64,000 nucleotides of DNA, from the NCBI RefSeq assembly GCF_020667845.1, contig NZ_JAFMPQ010000006.1, positions 1 through 64,000 of the forward strand. The letters run 5' to 3'. The position numbers and the translations under genes were made by a program. Source of the DNA: Cognatishimia sp. F0-27 (GTDB lineage Bacteria; Pseudomonadota; Alphaproteobacteria; Rhodobacterales; Rhodobacteraceae). The notes under the pieces are model-generated. The model searched no databases, was not told the DNA's origin, and saw only the letters and a list, made by a program, of their open reading frames with translations. Every line of letters begins with the position of its first letter. Position 1 is the first letter of the stretch. Below are positions 51,089 to 60,855 of the stretch, in pieces.

Positions 51089-53542
51089 CTATTGCTTGCG
51101 CCGTTTGGCGCGCAGGGTCGGGTCGGCTTCGCGCGGGTCTTCCGGCCAGGGATGGCGGGGATAGCGCGCGCGCATGTCCTTGCGCACATCGGCATAAGAG
51201 CCATCCCAGAAACCCGGCAGGTCCATGGTCGTTTGCACCGGGCGCTGCGCCGGAGAGAGAAGCGTGATCCGAAGCGGCACCCCGCCCACACTGGGGTGCG
51301 TGGTCTGGCCAAAGAGTTCCTGTAGGCGCAGGGAAATCTCCGGATGCTCGCCGGAATAATCGATGGGGATCCTGCGCCCGAGCGGGGTCTCGAAAGAGCT
51401 TGGAACAGCGCGGTCAAGCGCCTGGGTCTGATCCCAGTCCAGCCGCGCGCGCAAGGCGGGGAGCAGATCGAAGCGATTCCAGTCATCGGCGCTCTTCACG
51501 CCCGCAATGTAAGGCAACAGCCAGGTTTCGAGCGTATCCATCAAGGCTTGCTCGCGCATGTCCGGCAAGGCGATCCCCTCCGCACGCCCCAGCATCACGC
51601 GCGCGCAGAACCGCTTGGCCGCATCGTTCATCCGCAGCCCGAGGTCTCGCACGCCGTCGAGCATGGCGCGCGCAATGGCGTCTTCCGGCGCGTCTTTCCA
51701 GAGGCGGTCGTCAAGCGCGATGGCTCCCAGCCGTTCCTGGCGCCGCGCGACCACCCGCCTGTCCCGCTTTGACCACACGCATTGGTCGGCCCAACGGATC
51801 TGATCCGAAAAGAGATCGCGCAGAGCGCTTTCGCTGATGGCGATGGCTTGCCGGATCCTTGCCTCGCGCGGATTGCCGTCTGTATCGGTCACGACGATGA
51901 GCCGGGCGCCCGCCAAGGGGTCCCCGTCGTCCATGATGGCGCCCTTGCCTCCCGAAAGCTGAAAGCGGGGTGCATCGCCTTTCCGGCGCTTGCCGATCCG
52001 GTCCGGATAGGCAAGCGCGGCCATCTCCGCCGCATCGAGAGCCGCGTGGCTGGGCGTCGCGGGCGCAAGCCGTGCAAGCCGCCTTGCGTCGTCGCGGATG
52101 CGCGCCAGCGCGCCGTGGTTCAATCCGAAGGGCCGGGTTGCGGCAAAGCGCTTCGCGTCGCCGATTGCCTCCAGTCGAAGGGCCAGATCCGAGGGCGCGC
52201 CCTTGAGCGGATCGCGCTCCGACAGCAACGCGGCAAGACGTGCTGCTCCGGATCCCGCAAGGGCCAGCATGTGTCCCAGCCGCGGATGCACCGGGAGCCT
52301 GGCCAGAAGCCGGCCATGTTTGGTGATCTGCCCGCGCTGGTCGAGCGCGCCAAGCATGGTCAGCAGGGCCTGCGCCTCGGCAAAGGCCCCGGCATTGGGC
52401 TGTGTCAGAAAGGGAAGTTGATCGGGTTGCGCCCCCCAGAGCGCCAGTTCAAGCGCCAGGGGCGCGAGGTCGGCCGTTTCGATTTCGGTCGGCGGAAAAG
52501 CGGGCAATGCCCCGTCTTCGCCCCGTGTCCAGACGCGATAGGCCACACCTTGGGCAACGCGGCCCGCACGGCCCGCGCGCTGCGTCGCTTCGGCGCGGGA
52601 GACCCGCTCGGTTACAAGCCGGGTCATCCCCGAGCCCGGATCGAAACGCGCGCGGCGCGCCTGACCGCCATCGACGACAACCCTGATGTCTTCGATCGTG
52701 AGCGAGGTTTCCGCAATCGCCGTTGCCAGCACAACCTTGCGCCCCGATTGCGCCGGTCGGATCGCGGCGCGCTGGGCGTCAAAAGGCATCGCGCCAAAGA
52801 GTGGGCGGATCTGCACGTCGGGCCCGACCATTCCGGTCAACCTTGCCTCGGCCCGGCGAATTTCGCCCTCGCCGGGCAGAAAGGCAAGAATGCCGCCCTT
52901 GGTCTCCTCCAGCGCGTGCAGCACGGTTTCGGCAACGGCCTCGTCGATACGGGTTCGCTTGCCCAGAGGCGTTTCGCGCCAGCGCGTCTCGACGGGAAAG
53001 GCGCGCCCCTCGGATGTGAGAACCGGCGCAGACATCAGGTCGGCAACGGGCGTGGCGTCCAGCGTCGCAGACATGGCGACGAGGATCAGATCGTCCCGCA
53101 ATGCCTGAGTGATCTCGAGGCAGAGTGCGAGCCCGAGATCCGCGTTGAGGGAGCGTTCGTGGAACTCGTCAAAGATTACCGCGCCAATGCCGGTCAGTTC
53201 CGGATCGGACTGGATCATACGCGTCAGGATGCCTTCGGTGACGACCTCGATACGCGTGGCCTTCGTGGCCTTTGTCTCGCCACGGATGCGGTAGCCAACG
53301 GTCTGGCCGGGATCTTCGCCAAGGCTCTGGGCCATGCGCGATGCGGCGGCGCGGGCTGCGAGTCTGCGCGGCTCCAGCATCACGATCTTGCCTTCCGTCA
53401 GATCGGCTTCAAGCATGGCCAGTGGCACGCGGGTGGTTTTGCCGGCACCGGGGGGCGCCTGCAGAACGGCGCGGCCGTGCTGTCGCAGGGCCGCGGTCAG
53501 TTCGGGCAGGACTGGATCGATCGGAAGAGGCTGTTGGTCCAT
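51089..53542 (-). CDS. hrpB: ATP-dependent RNA helicase HrpB
   Basis: An 817-residue DEAH-box helicase. It has motif I APPGAGKTTRVPLAML near residue 32, motif II FDEFHERSLNADLGLAL, motif III VAMSATLD, motif VI TQRAGRAGRVAQG, then the HA2 and the HrpB-specific C-terminal domain with IPIDYSGEHPEISLRLQELFG. HrpB is distinct from HrpA in length and C-terminus; its substrate in these bacteria is not well defined. ATG at 53542 (MDQQPLPID) gives normal length; ATG 53578 is a possible longer start. Confidence 0.95.
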   Translation of the reverse strand: MDQQPLPIDPVLPELTAALRQHGRAVLQAPPGAGKTTRVPLAMLEADLTEGKIVMLEPRRLAARAAASRMAQSLGEDPGQTVGYRIRGETKATKATRIEVVTEGILTRMIQSDPELTGIGAVIFDEFHERSLNADLGLALCLEITQALRDDLILVAMSATLDATPVADLMSAPVLTSEGRAFPVETRWRETPLGKRTRIDEAVAETVLHALEETKGGILAFLPGEGEIRRAEARLTGMVGPDVQIRPLFGAMPFDAQRAAIRPAQSGRKVVLATAIAETSLTIEDIRVVVDGGQARRARFDPGSGMTRLVTERVSRAEATQRAGRAGRVAQGVAYRVWTRGEDGALPAFPPTEIETADLAPLALELALWGAQPDQLPFLTQPNAGAFAEAQALLTMLGALDQRGQITKHGRLLARLPVHPRLGHMLALAGSGAARLAALLSERDPLKGAPSDLALRLEAIGDAKRFAATRPFGLNHGALARIRDDARRLARLAPATPSHAALDAAEMAALAYPDRIGKRRKGDAPRFQLSGGKGAIMDDGDPLAGARLIVVTDTDGNPREARIRQAIAISESALRDLFSDQIRWADQCVWSKRDRRVVARRQERLGAIALDDRLWKDAPEDAIARAMLDGVRDLGLRMNDAAKRFCARVMLGRAEGIALPDMREQALMDTLETWLLPYIAGVKSADDWNRFDLLPALRARLDWDQTQALDRAVPSSFETPLGRRIPIDYSGEHPEISLRLQELFGQTTHPSVGGVPLRITLLSPAQRPVQTTMDLPGFWDGSYADVRKDMRARYPRHPWPEDPREADPTLRAKRRKQ

Positions 53543-53639
53543 AAGCCGCTTATCGCCGAGCCGGACGCCGCCGTCCATTGCATCGCGCCTGCTTCGGCCT
53601 TCTGTTTTCGGGCGCGGCGCTGAAGGTCGTATCGGTGGC

Positions 53640-54392
53640 TCACCCGGCGTAGTCGGAACCCTCGGCATCGAGGATCGCCTTGAGTTCGGCGAGATGCTGG
53701 GTGCCCTGATCGGGATAGGCTTCCAGTTCGCGCGCGGTTTTCTCGGCGATCTCATCTGAGAGCACGTCAAGAGGCTGCCCGGTTTGCAAGGCGCGGATAT
53801 AGGTCTCTGCCGCGCGTTCGAAGTAATACAGCCGGTTGAACGTATCGGCCACTGTATCGCCAATAACCATCACGCCGTGATTGCCCATGACCAGAACCTT
53901 CTTGGCCGGGTCGTCGAGCAATTGCGCGCAGCGTGCGCCTTCCTCTTCGAAAGCGAGCCCGCCATAAGCCTCGTCGATCGCGATGCGATTGAAGAACGTG
54001 GCGCAGTTCTGGTCGATGGGCGGGAGCCGCTTGTCCTTGAGGCAGGCCAGGACGGTTGCGTGGATCGAATGCACATGCATGGCGCAGCGCGCATGGGGGC
54101 AGAGCCGGTGCAAACCGCCATGCAATCCCCAGGCGGTTGGATCCGGTGCGCCGGGTTTCCTGAGTGTCTCGGGGTCGTTGGCGTCCACTTCGATCAGCTC
54201 GGAAGCCTTGATCCGCGAGAAATGGCGGTGGTTGGGGTTCATCAGAAACCGGCTGCCATCCTCGTTGATTGACAGGCTGAAATGATTTGCGATGCCTTCG
54301 TGCATATTGAGCCGCGCGGTCCAGCGGAACGCAGCCGCGAGATCGACCCGTTCGGCCCAATGCGTGAGGTTCCGGGTGTTTGGTGCATTCAT
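53640..54392 (-). CDS. Class II aldolase/adducin family protein
   Basis: A 250-residue metal-dependent fold as in fuculose-phosphate aldolase. Metal ligands appear as HEGIANHFS (His-Glu region), MHVHSIHATVLACL (the HxH pair) and a third His in LVMGNHGVMVIGDT. The missing sugar-phosphate loop means the substrate could be a small hydroxy-acid or the protein could be a decarboxylase. The start is ATG at 54392. It lies 129 bp after the VOC gene on the same strand. Confidence 0.9.
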   Translation of the reverse strand: MNAPNTRNLTHWAERVDLAAAFRWTARLNMHEGIANHFSLSINEDGSRFLMNPNHRHFSRIKASELIEVDANDPETLRKPGAPDPTAWGLHGGLHRLCPHARCAMHVHSIHATVLACLKDKRLPPIDQNCATFFNRIAIDEAYGGLAFEEEGARCAQLLDDPAKKVLVMGNHGVMVIGDTVADTFNRLYYFERAAETYIRALQTGQPLDVLSDEIAEKTARELEAYPDQGTQHLAELKAILDAEGSDYAG

Positions 54393-54521
54393 GGCGAGAC
54401 GCTCCGTTCTGAAAATGATGCGCCCAGAGCAACCGGAGCGATGTGGCGAGTCAATCGGGTTGTCCGGCGCGTTCCGGTTTCCTGCGCGCCGGTGACCGGG
54501 CAGGTCTTTTGACAGTATCAC

Positions 54522-55010
54522 TCACAAGGGGCGCGACGGCACCCAGGCATACCCGTCAGGGCATATCAGCGTGCATTCCCGTAACCCGTGGGGCTTATCG
54601 GTGGGCGGTTGCAGAACGAGCATGTCGTGGGCGTCCGCCCTCCCGGCGGCGGTATCGGGGTCGGTTTCATACAGGCGCAGTTCGATCCCCGCACCGCGTG
54701 GCGGGGTCTCGGGCAGGAGAGCCAGATAGGGGTTGTTGTGATACGTGTGATCGGCGTGCAGCTGGAAGACCGCCGCCCCGTAGCGCAGGATCGCAAAATC
54801 CGAGGAGACCCGGAACGCCTCCATGTCGAAAAGGGCCGCGAGCCGCGCGGCTTGGGCCTTGACGTCACGCACAAGGATATTGAGACCCATCCCGCTGAGG
54901 CCGGCGCCGAACGCATCGGCACTGACCGAGTCGTAGTCGGGCCCCGTGGGTTCGGTGTTTTTGGCGTCGTCGTGAGCGGCGTTCGGCCGGTCGCTGGCAT
55001 CCATCGACAT
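54522..55010 (-). CDS. VOC/glyoxalase-fold protein
   Basis: A 162-residue protein. After a variable 40-residue start, GLNILVRDVKAQAARLAALF begins a glyoxalase/bleomycin-resistance module. It continues with FAILRYGAAVFQLHADHTYH and a GAGIELRLYETDP strand, ending with RECTLICPDGYAWVPSRP. One betaalphabetabetabeta pair is complete; likely a metal-dependent lyase or binding protein of unknown substrate. ATG 55010 or 55004. It is divergent from amn. Confidence 0.82.
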   Translation of the reverse strand: MSMDASDRPNAAHDDAKNTEPTGPDYDSVSADAFGAGLSGMGLNILVRDVKAQAARLAALFDMEAFRVSSDFAILRYGAAVFQLHADHTYHNNPYLALLPETPPRGAGIELRLYETDPDTAAGRADAHDMLVLQPPTDKPHGLRECTLICPDGYAWVPSRPL

Positions 55011-55118
55011 GACAGGGCTCCTGACCGTTTCGCGGCAGCTTGAACCCCTGTTGCCAAGCTGTCAACGTAAGCCGACAAGAGGGGTGCAATCCCCAGGACC
55101 CGTCAGAAGGACCCATCC

Positions 55119-56603
55119 ATGACCAGCCTGCCCGAGCAACTGCGCGTCGAATCCCCCAAGGATCACGGATCATTCGTGTTCACCGAAGCGGAAGCGGCCG
55201 TCGAGCGCCTTTGTTCCTTGTATGACGAGGCAACGGAATTCCTGCGCGATCATTTTCAGGCTGCGTTGCAGGAAGGGTATCCGGGGGTGCGTTACCGCGC
55301 CTTTTACCCCGAGATCCGCATCACCACCTCGACCTTTGCAAAGGTCGACAGCCGTCTGAGCTTTGGCCATGTGTCCGGCCCGGGCAGCTACACCACGACA
55401 GTGACCCGGCCAGACATGTTCTGTCGTTACCTGACCCAGCAACTCGAACTGCTGATCACCAATCACGGTGTCCGCATCGAGATTGGCTGGTCGGATACGC
55501 CGATGCCTGTGCATTTTGCAGTGGCGCGGTATCCGGATCTGAGCGTGCCGCAGGAGGGGGCGGCGGACTTCATTCTGCGCGATGTGTTCGACGTGCCCGA
55601 CCTTGCGACCACGAATGACGATATCGTCAACGGGCTCGTTTCTGCGGACGAAGATGGCGACAAACCGCTCGCCCTGTTTACCGCGCAACGCGTCGATTAC
55701 TCCCTTGCGCGGCTTGCGCATTATACCGCGACCGGACCGGAGCATTTTCAGAACCACGTTCTCTTTACGAACTACCAGTTCTACGTTTCCGAGTTCGAGG
55801 CTTTTGCGCGTGCCATGCTCGCCGACCCCGAAAGCGGTTACACCAGCTTTGTGTCTACCGGGAATATCGAGATTACCGAAGCGGATGCCGCCATCCCGTC
55901 AGTGTCCAAGATGCCCCAGATGCCGACCTATCACCTCAAGAAGGAAAACGGCGCGGGCATCACCCTGGTGAATATCGGGGTGGGCCCCTCAAACGCCAAA
56001 ACCGCCACCGACCATATCGCGGTGCTGCGTCCGCATGCGTGGATCATGGTGGGCCATTGTGCGGGGTTGCGCAATTCCCAGAACCTCGGAGATTTCGTCC
56101 TTGCCCATGCTTACCTGCGCGAAGACAAGGTGCTGGACGATGATCTGCCGGTCTGGGTGCCGGTCCCCGCACTCGCCGAGATCCAGATCGCGCTGGAAAA
56201 CGCGGTGGCCGATGAAACCAAGCTTGAGGGCTACGATCTCAAACGTGTCATGCGCACGGGCACTGTGGCGAGCGTCGATAACCGCAACTGGGAATTGCGC
56301 GATCAAGAAGGTCCGGTGCAACGGTTGAGCCAGTCGCGGGCCATCGCGCTCGACATGGAAAGCGCGACCATTGCGGCGAATGGTTTTCGCTTTCGGGTGC
56401 CCTACGGGACGTTGCTTTGCGTCTCGGATAAACCGCTGCATGGCGAGTTGAAGTTGCCAGGCATGGCCTCGGATTTCTATAAAACCCAGGTGGCACGGCA
56501 TCTCATGATCGGGATTCGCGCCATGGAGCAACTGTCGCGAATGCCTCTGGAACGCATTCACAGCCGCAAACTACGCAGTTTCGAGGAAACCGCCTTCCTT
56601 TGA
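55119..56603 (+). CDS. amn: AMP nucleosidase
   Basis: A 494-residue enzyme splitting AMP into adenine and ribose 5-phosphate. An N-terminal AMN-specific domain (residues about 1-200) contains ATFLRDHF-type helices and RYPDLSVPQEG. The C-terminal purine-nucleosidase fold has LVNIGVGPSNAKTATDHIAV, MVGHCAGLRNSQNLGDFVLA and the catalytic-region ALDMESATIAANGFRFRVPY. Length and domain order match bacterial Amn. The start ATG at 55119 follows GAAGGA. Confidence 0.96.
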   Translation: MTSLPEQLRVESPKDHGSFVFTEAEAAVERLCSLYDEATEFLRDHFQAALQEGYPGVRYRAFYPEIRITTSTFAKVDSRLSFGHVSGPGSYTTTVTRPDMFCRYLTQQLELLITNHGVRIEIGWSDTPMPVHFAVARYPDLSVPQEGAADFILRDVFDVPDLATTNDDIVNGLVSADEDGDKPLALFTAQRVDYSLARLAHYTATGPEHFQNHVLFTNYQFYVSEFEAFARAMLADPESGYTSFVSTGNIEITEADAAIPSVSKMPQMPTYHLKKENGAGITLVNIGVGPSNAKTATDHIAVLRPHAWIMVGHCAGLRNSQNLGDFVLAHAYLREDKVLDDDLPVWVPVPALAEIQIALENAVADETKLEGYDLKRVMRTGTVASVDNRNWELRDQEGPVQRLSQSRAIALDMESATIAANGFRFRVPYGTLLCVSDKPLHGELKLPGMASDFYKTQVARHLMIGIRAMEQLSRMPLERIHSRKLRSFEETAFL

Positions 56604-56757
56604 CGCAGCGGAAACCAGCCGGAAAGCCCTATTAATATGGCTATTTGAGACACTAGGCGTTGTGTTTTAACTCAACATCCGGTTTTATCCCGCCACAGAG
56701 GCCCAAAGGGATGGGCGAATGACGCCCCGACGGGTGGGCAGTGAAGGAGACCATGAA

Positions 56758-57045
56758 ATGGCGAAGCCGATGACCAAGACACAGCTTGTGAGCGCACTGG
56801 CTGAAAAAATGGACACAGACAAGAAGACCGCCGGCGGCGCGCTTGATGCGATCGTTGAAATCATCACCGAGGAAGTGTCCGGTGGCGGCGCGGTGACCCT
56901 GCCCGGCGTTGGCAAGATCTACTGCCGCGAGCGTCCCGAGCGCATGGTGCGCAACCCTGCGACCGGCGAGCAGTTCAAGAAGGAAGCCGACAAGCAGGTC
57001 AAGATGACCATCGCCAAGGCCCTGAAGGACAGCGTCAACGGCTGA
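56758..57045 (+). CDS. HU-family DNA-binding protein
   Basis: A 95-residue histone-like protein. The N-terminal helices (MTKTQLVSALAEKMDTDKKT) dimerise, and the flexible DNA-binding arm contains RPERMVRNPATGEQF, with the GRNPxTG-like motif here reading RNPATG. It bends DNA and compacts the chromosome. I start at ATG 56758, after GAAGGAGA nine bases away; the nearby ATG 56753 is out of frame. A clear terminator follows at 57069. Confidence 0.94.
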   Translation: MAKPMTKTQLVSALAEKMDTDKKTAGGALDAIVEIITEEVSGGGAVTLPGVGKIYCRERPERMVRNPATGEQFKKEADKQVKMTIAKALKDSVNG

Positions 57046-57068
57046 TTTCCGCCTTTCGGGAATCTTGC

Positions 57069-57098
57069 AAAGGAGCATCCGCGCGGTGCTCCTTTTTT
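57069..57098 (+). terminator. Rho-independent terminator after the HU gene
   Basis: A 9-bp stem AAAGGAGCA (57069-57077) / TGCTCCTTT (57087-57095) ending in six T residues. It lies 24 bp after the stop codon. Confidence 0.85.
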
Positions 57099-57499
57099 GT
57101 TTCGGAAACAGAAAAATGGCGACGCTGCGTGTTCCTTGTTGCCCGCGTGGCGTGTCCCGCGTGCGTCGCGGTCCGGGAGCGGTCGGTTGGCGGGGGAAGG
57201 CCGCAACGCTGGCGTTCGGCGATGCGCGCCAAGGGCTCGTCCGACCGGGCGGATCCTTTGCCTCACACAGACTGGCGAAGCAGGCAACCCGCGACACCCT
57301 TGGCCCTCAGACGGGAGTACCGCCCTCTCTCGGTATCAGGGTGACCCGGATCTGCGGCGCTTGCCCCACGAGGCGCTCGGACTGGATCGGGCGCAGAACG
57401 GAGCAGCGACTTGGCACGCGGAATGTCGAGACCGGCCGAAGAGCGCGATGTCTTGGCGCCAGGTCTAACAATTGGCGCTCGTTCAAGGGCGCGGCGTCG
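57099..57499. other. Intergenic region after the HU gene
   Basis: Between the HU terminator and the convergent GNAT gene. I see no tRNA, repeat or coding frame with acceptable codon use in these 401 bp. Confidence 0.45.
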
Positions 57500-58165
57500 T
57501 CAACATGCGCTCAGGCGTGTTCTTTGCCGTCCGGCGCTGTCGAAATTTCCCGGTGACAGCCAGCGTTCGAACCGCGATTTCTGAGCGGGCCATTCGTGAT
57601 CGAGGATCGAGAACCACGCCGTATCCCGATTGCGGCCCTTGGTGATGGACGCCTGTCGATGCGTTCCCTCATAGGTGAAGCCAAACCGCTCCGCTGCTGC
57701 CCGCGACGCGGCATTCAGCGCATCGCATTTCCATTCGAAACGCCGATAGCCAAGTGTCTCGAAGGCGTTGCGCATCAGCAGGTAGATCGCTTCCGTTGCC
57801 GCCACGCTGCGCCGCATGCGCGGTGCGAAATGAATCCAGCCGACCTCGATCGTGCCGACAGCGGGATTGATCCTGAGGTAGGAACAGAAGCCCGAAGCGC
57901 GGTCGTCCCGATCGCGGATACAGTAAAACTGAGGGTCCGCGCTTGCCTGCTGCGTTGCGCAGAAGCGGCGGGCGACCTCTGGGGTGTCCCAAGGCTCCAG
58001 CGGCATATAGGTCCATCCGGAGCCGGAAGGGTCTTCGGCAAAGGCCTCGAAAAGGGCGTCTGCGTCGTCAAGGCGCAGCGGGTCAAGCCGGACAGACCGG
58101 CCTGACAAGGGCACATGCGGCGGGTAGGGGCGTGGAAACGCCCCTGTTACCGGCGCTCCGGTCAT
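57500..58165 (-). CDS. GNAT-family N-acetyltransferase (RimJ/RimL-like)
   Basis: A 221-residue acetyltransferase of the Acetyltransf_3 subgroup. It starts with VPLSGRSVRLDPLRLDDADALF; then come GTIEVGWIHFAPRMRRSVAAT with the acetyl-CoA loop region, EAIYLLMRNAFETLGYRRFEWKCDA, and NAASRAAAERFGFTYEGTHRQ, typical of enzymes that acetylate protein N-termini, amino acids or small amines. It is translationally coupled to the taurine-type aminotransferase (TGATG at 58163-58167), so its substrate may be related to that pathway. Confidence 0.88.
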   Translation of the reverse strand: MTGAPVTGAFPRPYPPHVPLSGRSVRLDPLRLDDADALFEAFAEDPSGSGWTYMPLEPWDTPEVARRFCATQQASADPQFYCIRDRDDRASGFCSYLRINPAVGTIEVGWIHFAPRMRRSVAATEAIYLLMRNAFETLGYRRFEWKCDALNAASRAAAERFGFTYEGTHRQASITKGRNRDTAWFSILDHEWPAQKSRFERWLSPGNFDSAGRQRTRLSAC

Positions 58166-59553
58166 CAGCCGAAAACACGGCTCAGAGCACCGTCGGTCGC
58201 GGCGATCAGGTGGTCGATGTCATCCTTGGTGGCGATCAACGCGGGCGAGTAGCACAGCGTGTTGTTGTGACCGGGGATAGAGCGGTTCGTGGCCCCGATG
58301 ATCACGCCCTGCGCCATGCAATCCGCCACGACGGCCTGAACCTGCGCCTCGGGGGCGGGGCGACGCGAGTCGCGGTCTTCGACCAGTTCGGCGCCAAGGA
58401 ACAAGCCCTTGCCCCGCACATTGCCGATCACGGGATGGCGGTCCCCAAGCGCGTGAAGCTGGTCGAGCATGTAGTCGCCCATGACCTGGCAGTTTTCGAG
58501 CAGGTTTTCGTCCTCGATGATGCGCATGTTTTCCATCGCGGCCGCGGGTCCGGCGGTGCAGCCGCCAAAGGTCGAGATATCGCGGAAATAGTTCATCGGG
58601 TCCGAGGCATCGTCCTTGAACATGTCGAATACGGCCTCCGTCGTGGTCAGACAGGCAATCGCCGCATAGCCGGAGGCCACGCCCTTAGCCATGGTCACCA
58701 TATCGGGCTGCACGCCGTATTGCTGATAGCCGAACCATGTGCCGGTCCGGCCAACACCGCACACCACTTCGTCGATATGCAGCAGAATGTCATATTTGCG
58801 GCAGATCTCCTGGACGCGCGGCCAGTAGCCCTCGGGTGGGGTGATCACGCCACCGCCCGCCGTAACCGGTTCAAGGCAGAGCGCCCCGACCGTATCCGGC
58901 CCCTCGCGCAGGATGACCTCCTCGATCTGGTTCGCGGCCCATTCGCCGTAATTCTCCCGCGGCGCGCCCTGGTCTGCGGCGCGGTATTCGAGGCAATGCG
59001 GCACGCGCACGAAGCCCGGCGTGTAGGGCCCGTATTGCGCGCCGCGTTCATCCTGACCGCCCGCAGACAGGCAGGAGATCGTCGTGCCGTGATAATCGCG
59101 GTCACGATAAAGGATCTTGTGCTTCTTGCCGCCATAGCGCTTGTGCGCGATCTGGCGCACCATCTTGAAGGCTTTCTCATTCGCCTCGGAACCGGAGTTG
59201 CAGTAATAGACACGCGACTGTCCGGGCATCTTTTCGATGAGCTTCTCGGCAAAGAGCGCACCGGGCACAGAACCCGCAGCGCCTGCGAAGTAATTCAGCT
59301 TCATCAGTTGGTCGCGCACGGCATTGGCGATGCTTTCACGGCCATAGCCGACATTGACGGTCCAGACCCCGCCGGACACCCCGTCGAGATGCTCCTTGCC
59401 GGCCTGATTCCAGACCTTCATGCCGCGGCCTTCAACGATGATGTTGGGGTCCTTGGTCTCAAATGCCTTGTGCTGCACGAGATGGTGCCAGACATGGGCC
59501 TTGTCGGCCTCGACGACGTGGCTCAGGTCGTTCTGCGTCAAATTTCCGTCCAT
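58165..59553 (-). CDS. tpa: Class III aminotransferase, taurine:pyruvate aminotransferase-like
   Basis: A 462-residue class III PLP aminotransferase. The N-terminus TQNDLSHVVEADKAHVWHHL and blocks YYCNSGSEANEKAFKMVRQ, ILYRDRDYHGTTISCLSAGG, LLHIDEVVCGVGRTGTWFGYQ and TMAKGVASGYAAIACL (PLP lysine) closely resemble taurine:pyruvate aminotransferases of Rhodobacteraceae. These move the amino group of taurine to pyruvate, giving sulfoacetaldehyde and alanine. No tauABC, xsc or pta gene is within the window, so assignment to taurine is from sequence alone; hypotaurine or a related amine is possible. Three direct repeats lie upstream (59612-59683). Confidence 0.85.
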   Translation of the reverse strand: MDGNLTQNDLSHVVEADKAHVWHHLVQHKAFETKDPNIIVEGRGMKVWNQAGKEHLDGVSGGVWTVNVGYGRESIANAVRDQLMKLNYFAGAAGSVPGALFAEKLIEKMPGQSRVYYCNSGSEANEKAFKMVRQIAHKRYGGKKHKILYRDRDYHGTTISCLSAGGQDERGAQYGPYTPGFVRVPHCLEYRAADQGAPRENYGEWAANQIEEVILREGPDTVGALCLEPVTAGGGVITPPEGYWPRVQEICRKYDILLHIDEVVCGVGRTGTWFGYQQYGVQPDMVTMAKGVASGYAAIACLTTTEAVFDMFKDDASDPMNYFRDISTFGGCTAGPAAAMENMRIIEDENLLENCQVMGDYMLDQLHALGDRHPVIGNVRGKGLFLGAELVEDRDSRRPAPEAQVQAVVADCMAQGVIIGATNRSIPGHNNTLCYSPALIATKDDIDHLIAATDGALSRVFG

Positions 59554-59919
59554 GGTCCGCCTCCTTGAGTGCGCATGTTGTGGCCCAGCCTCTGCTACGG
59601 GCGCCAGGTCTCCAGATTAGCACATGCTCCCGGATTGAAGGCAACCGATAGGGCCAGATTGGCAGACAAAGTATGACCAGATTTCCCGCTTTCGGCAAAG
59701 CCGGGGCGGCGCGCACAAAAAGCTGTTTACTTCCAAGGGAACTGATGTCCGATGCGGGCCGAAGGGCATGCCGGACATGGGCCCCTCCGTGCCATAAAAA
59801 GGGCATGACCGACGACCAGTGCCGGTTTTCCGGTCTGCTGTGTCGCCGCGCGCGATTGCAGGCAAGGTTTGTATCGATTGGGGGGAGGCGGGGGCCCTTG
59901 GTTCGGGCACCCACCCGGT
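59554..59919. other. Upstream region of the taurine-type aminotransferase gene
   Basis: 366 bp with no gene. It holds the promoter of the aminotransferase gene and three copies of CCAGATT (described separately). Nothing else is supported. Confidence 0.45.
59612..59683. promoter_or_regulatory. Three CCAGATT direct repeats upstream of the aminotransferase gene
   Basis: CCAGATT occurs at 59612-59618, 59654-59660 and 59677-59683, with start spacings of 42 and 23 bp, close to whole turns of the helix. Direct repeats at such spacing are typical operators of MocR/GntR regulators, including the taurine regulator TauR, although this heptamer is not the published TauR motif I know. It may bind a local regulator encoded elsewhere. 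Confidence 0.35.
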
Positions 59920-60855
59920 TCAGGATCCGGCCTCTGTCGCTTCCGAACTCATGCCATCGAGGGTCGAAAGCAGCACCGCGACCTGCGCATCAAGCCAGGC
60001 GCGGGCGGCATCGACCGTCTCGACAAACGCACTCAGAACCGGTGCAAGCGCAGGGACCGACTCGGCGATTTGCGGTGCGGAGGCGTATACCGCCGTCAAC
60101 AACCCGGCGATCACCAAGACAAGAAAGAACCCCTTGCCGAAGCCGGATTTCTCTTTGGTCTCGGTGTCGCCAACCTCGTGGCGTTCGGCCTCGTCGACAG
60201 CGCGCGGTTTGTGGCTATCGGTGAGGGATTGCGAGATTTCCTCGACATCGGGCAGCAATTCCCGGCGCGAGGGCGCGGGCGCTGGCGGCGGGACGGGCAC
60301 GGACCAGTCCTCCGTCTCCCCCGCGCGGTCTTCCGGTTCTGCGCGGCGCGGGGACGGCTCTGGCGGTTGGATCGGGGGGGCGGCGTCCCTTGGCACTTCG
60401 GGGGCAATGTCTTCCGGGCGCGGTTGGGGCGTTGCGGCGGATTCGCGCGCTGCAAGATCGGCACGGGCCTGACGCGCCCTTACGGCGTTGTCGGGTGTGT
60501 GCAGCCCGAGGTCGGGCTGGCTTTCCACGATACCCGCTTCTGCTGCGCGGCGGCGGTTTTCGAATTCACGCTCCTGGCGCAGAACTTCTTCGACCTGCGG
60601 ATCAATCCGCCGGGCGCGCCGCTGTTCCGGCGGTTCGGCCGCGGCGCGCGGCGGCGGCGGCAGGTCGTCACCCGTGTCGGGCTGGCTGTCGGAAGGTGGC
60701 GTTGCGAGCGCCTCCGCATCGGGGGCGGGATCGTCCGGATGGCTCTGAAACCAGGTATGCGCGCAGTTCGAACACTGCACATCGCGACCCCCTTCGGGGA
60801 TCACGTCCTTTGGCACTTCGTATTGCGCCCCGCATTCGGGGCAGGTCAATCGCAT
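59920..60855 (-). CDS. MJ0042-type zinc-ribbon membrane protein
   Basis: A 311-residue protein. The N-terminus is a zinc ribbon, MRLTCPECGAQYEVPKDVIP with a second pair CSNCAHTW (residues 5-8 and 29-32). A long disordered Pro/Ala/Arg/Glu-rich region follows (about 40-225), then one membrane helix (GKGFFLVLVIAGLLTAVYAS near residue 240) and a short periplasmic helical tail. Such proteins often sit beside ftsEX in this group and their role is unknown. ATG at 60855 is preferred; the open frame upstream lacks similarity. Confidence 0.8.
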   Translation of the reverse strand: MRLTCPECGAQYEVPKDVIPEGGRDVQCSNCAHTWFQSHPDDPAPDAEALATPPSDSQPDTGDDLPPPPRAAAEPPEQRRARRIDPQVEEVLRQEREFENRRRAAEAGIVESQPDLGLHTPDNAVRARQARADLAARESAATPQPRPEDIAPEVPRDAAPPIQPPEPSPRRAEPEDRAGETEDWSVPVPPPAPAPSRRELLPDVEEISQSLTDSHKPRAVDEAERHEVGDTETKEKSGFGKGFFLVLVIAGLLTAVYASAPQIAESVPALAPVLSAFVETVDAARAWLDAQVAVLLSTLDGMSSEATEAGS

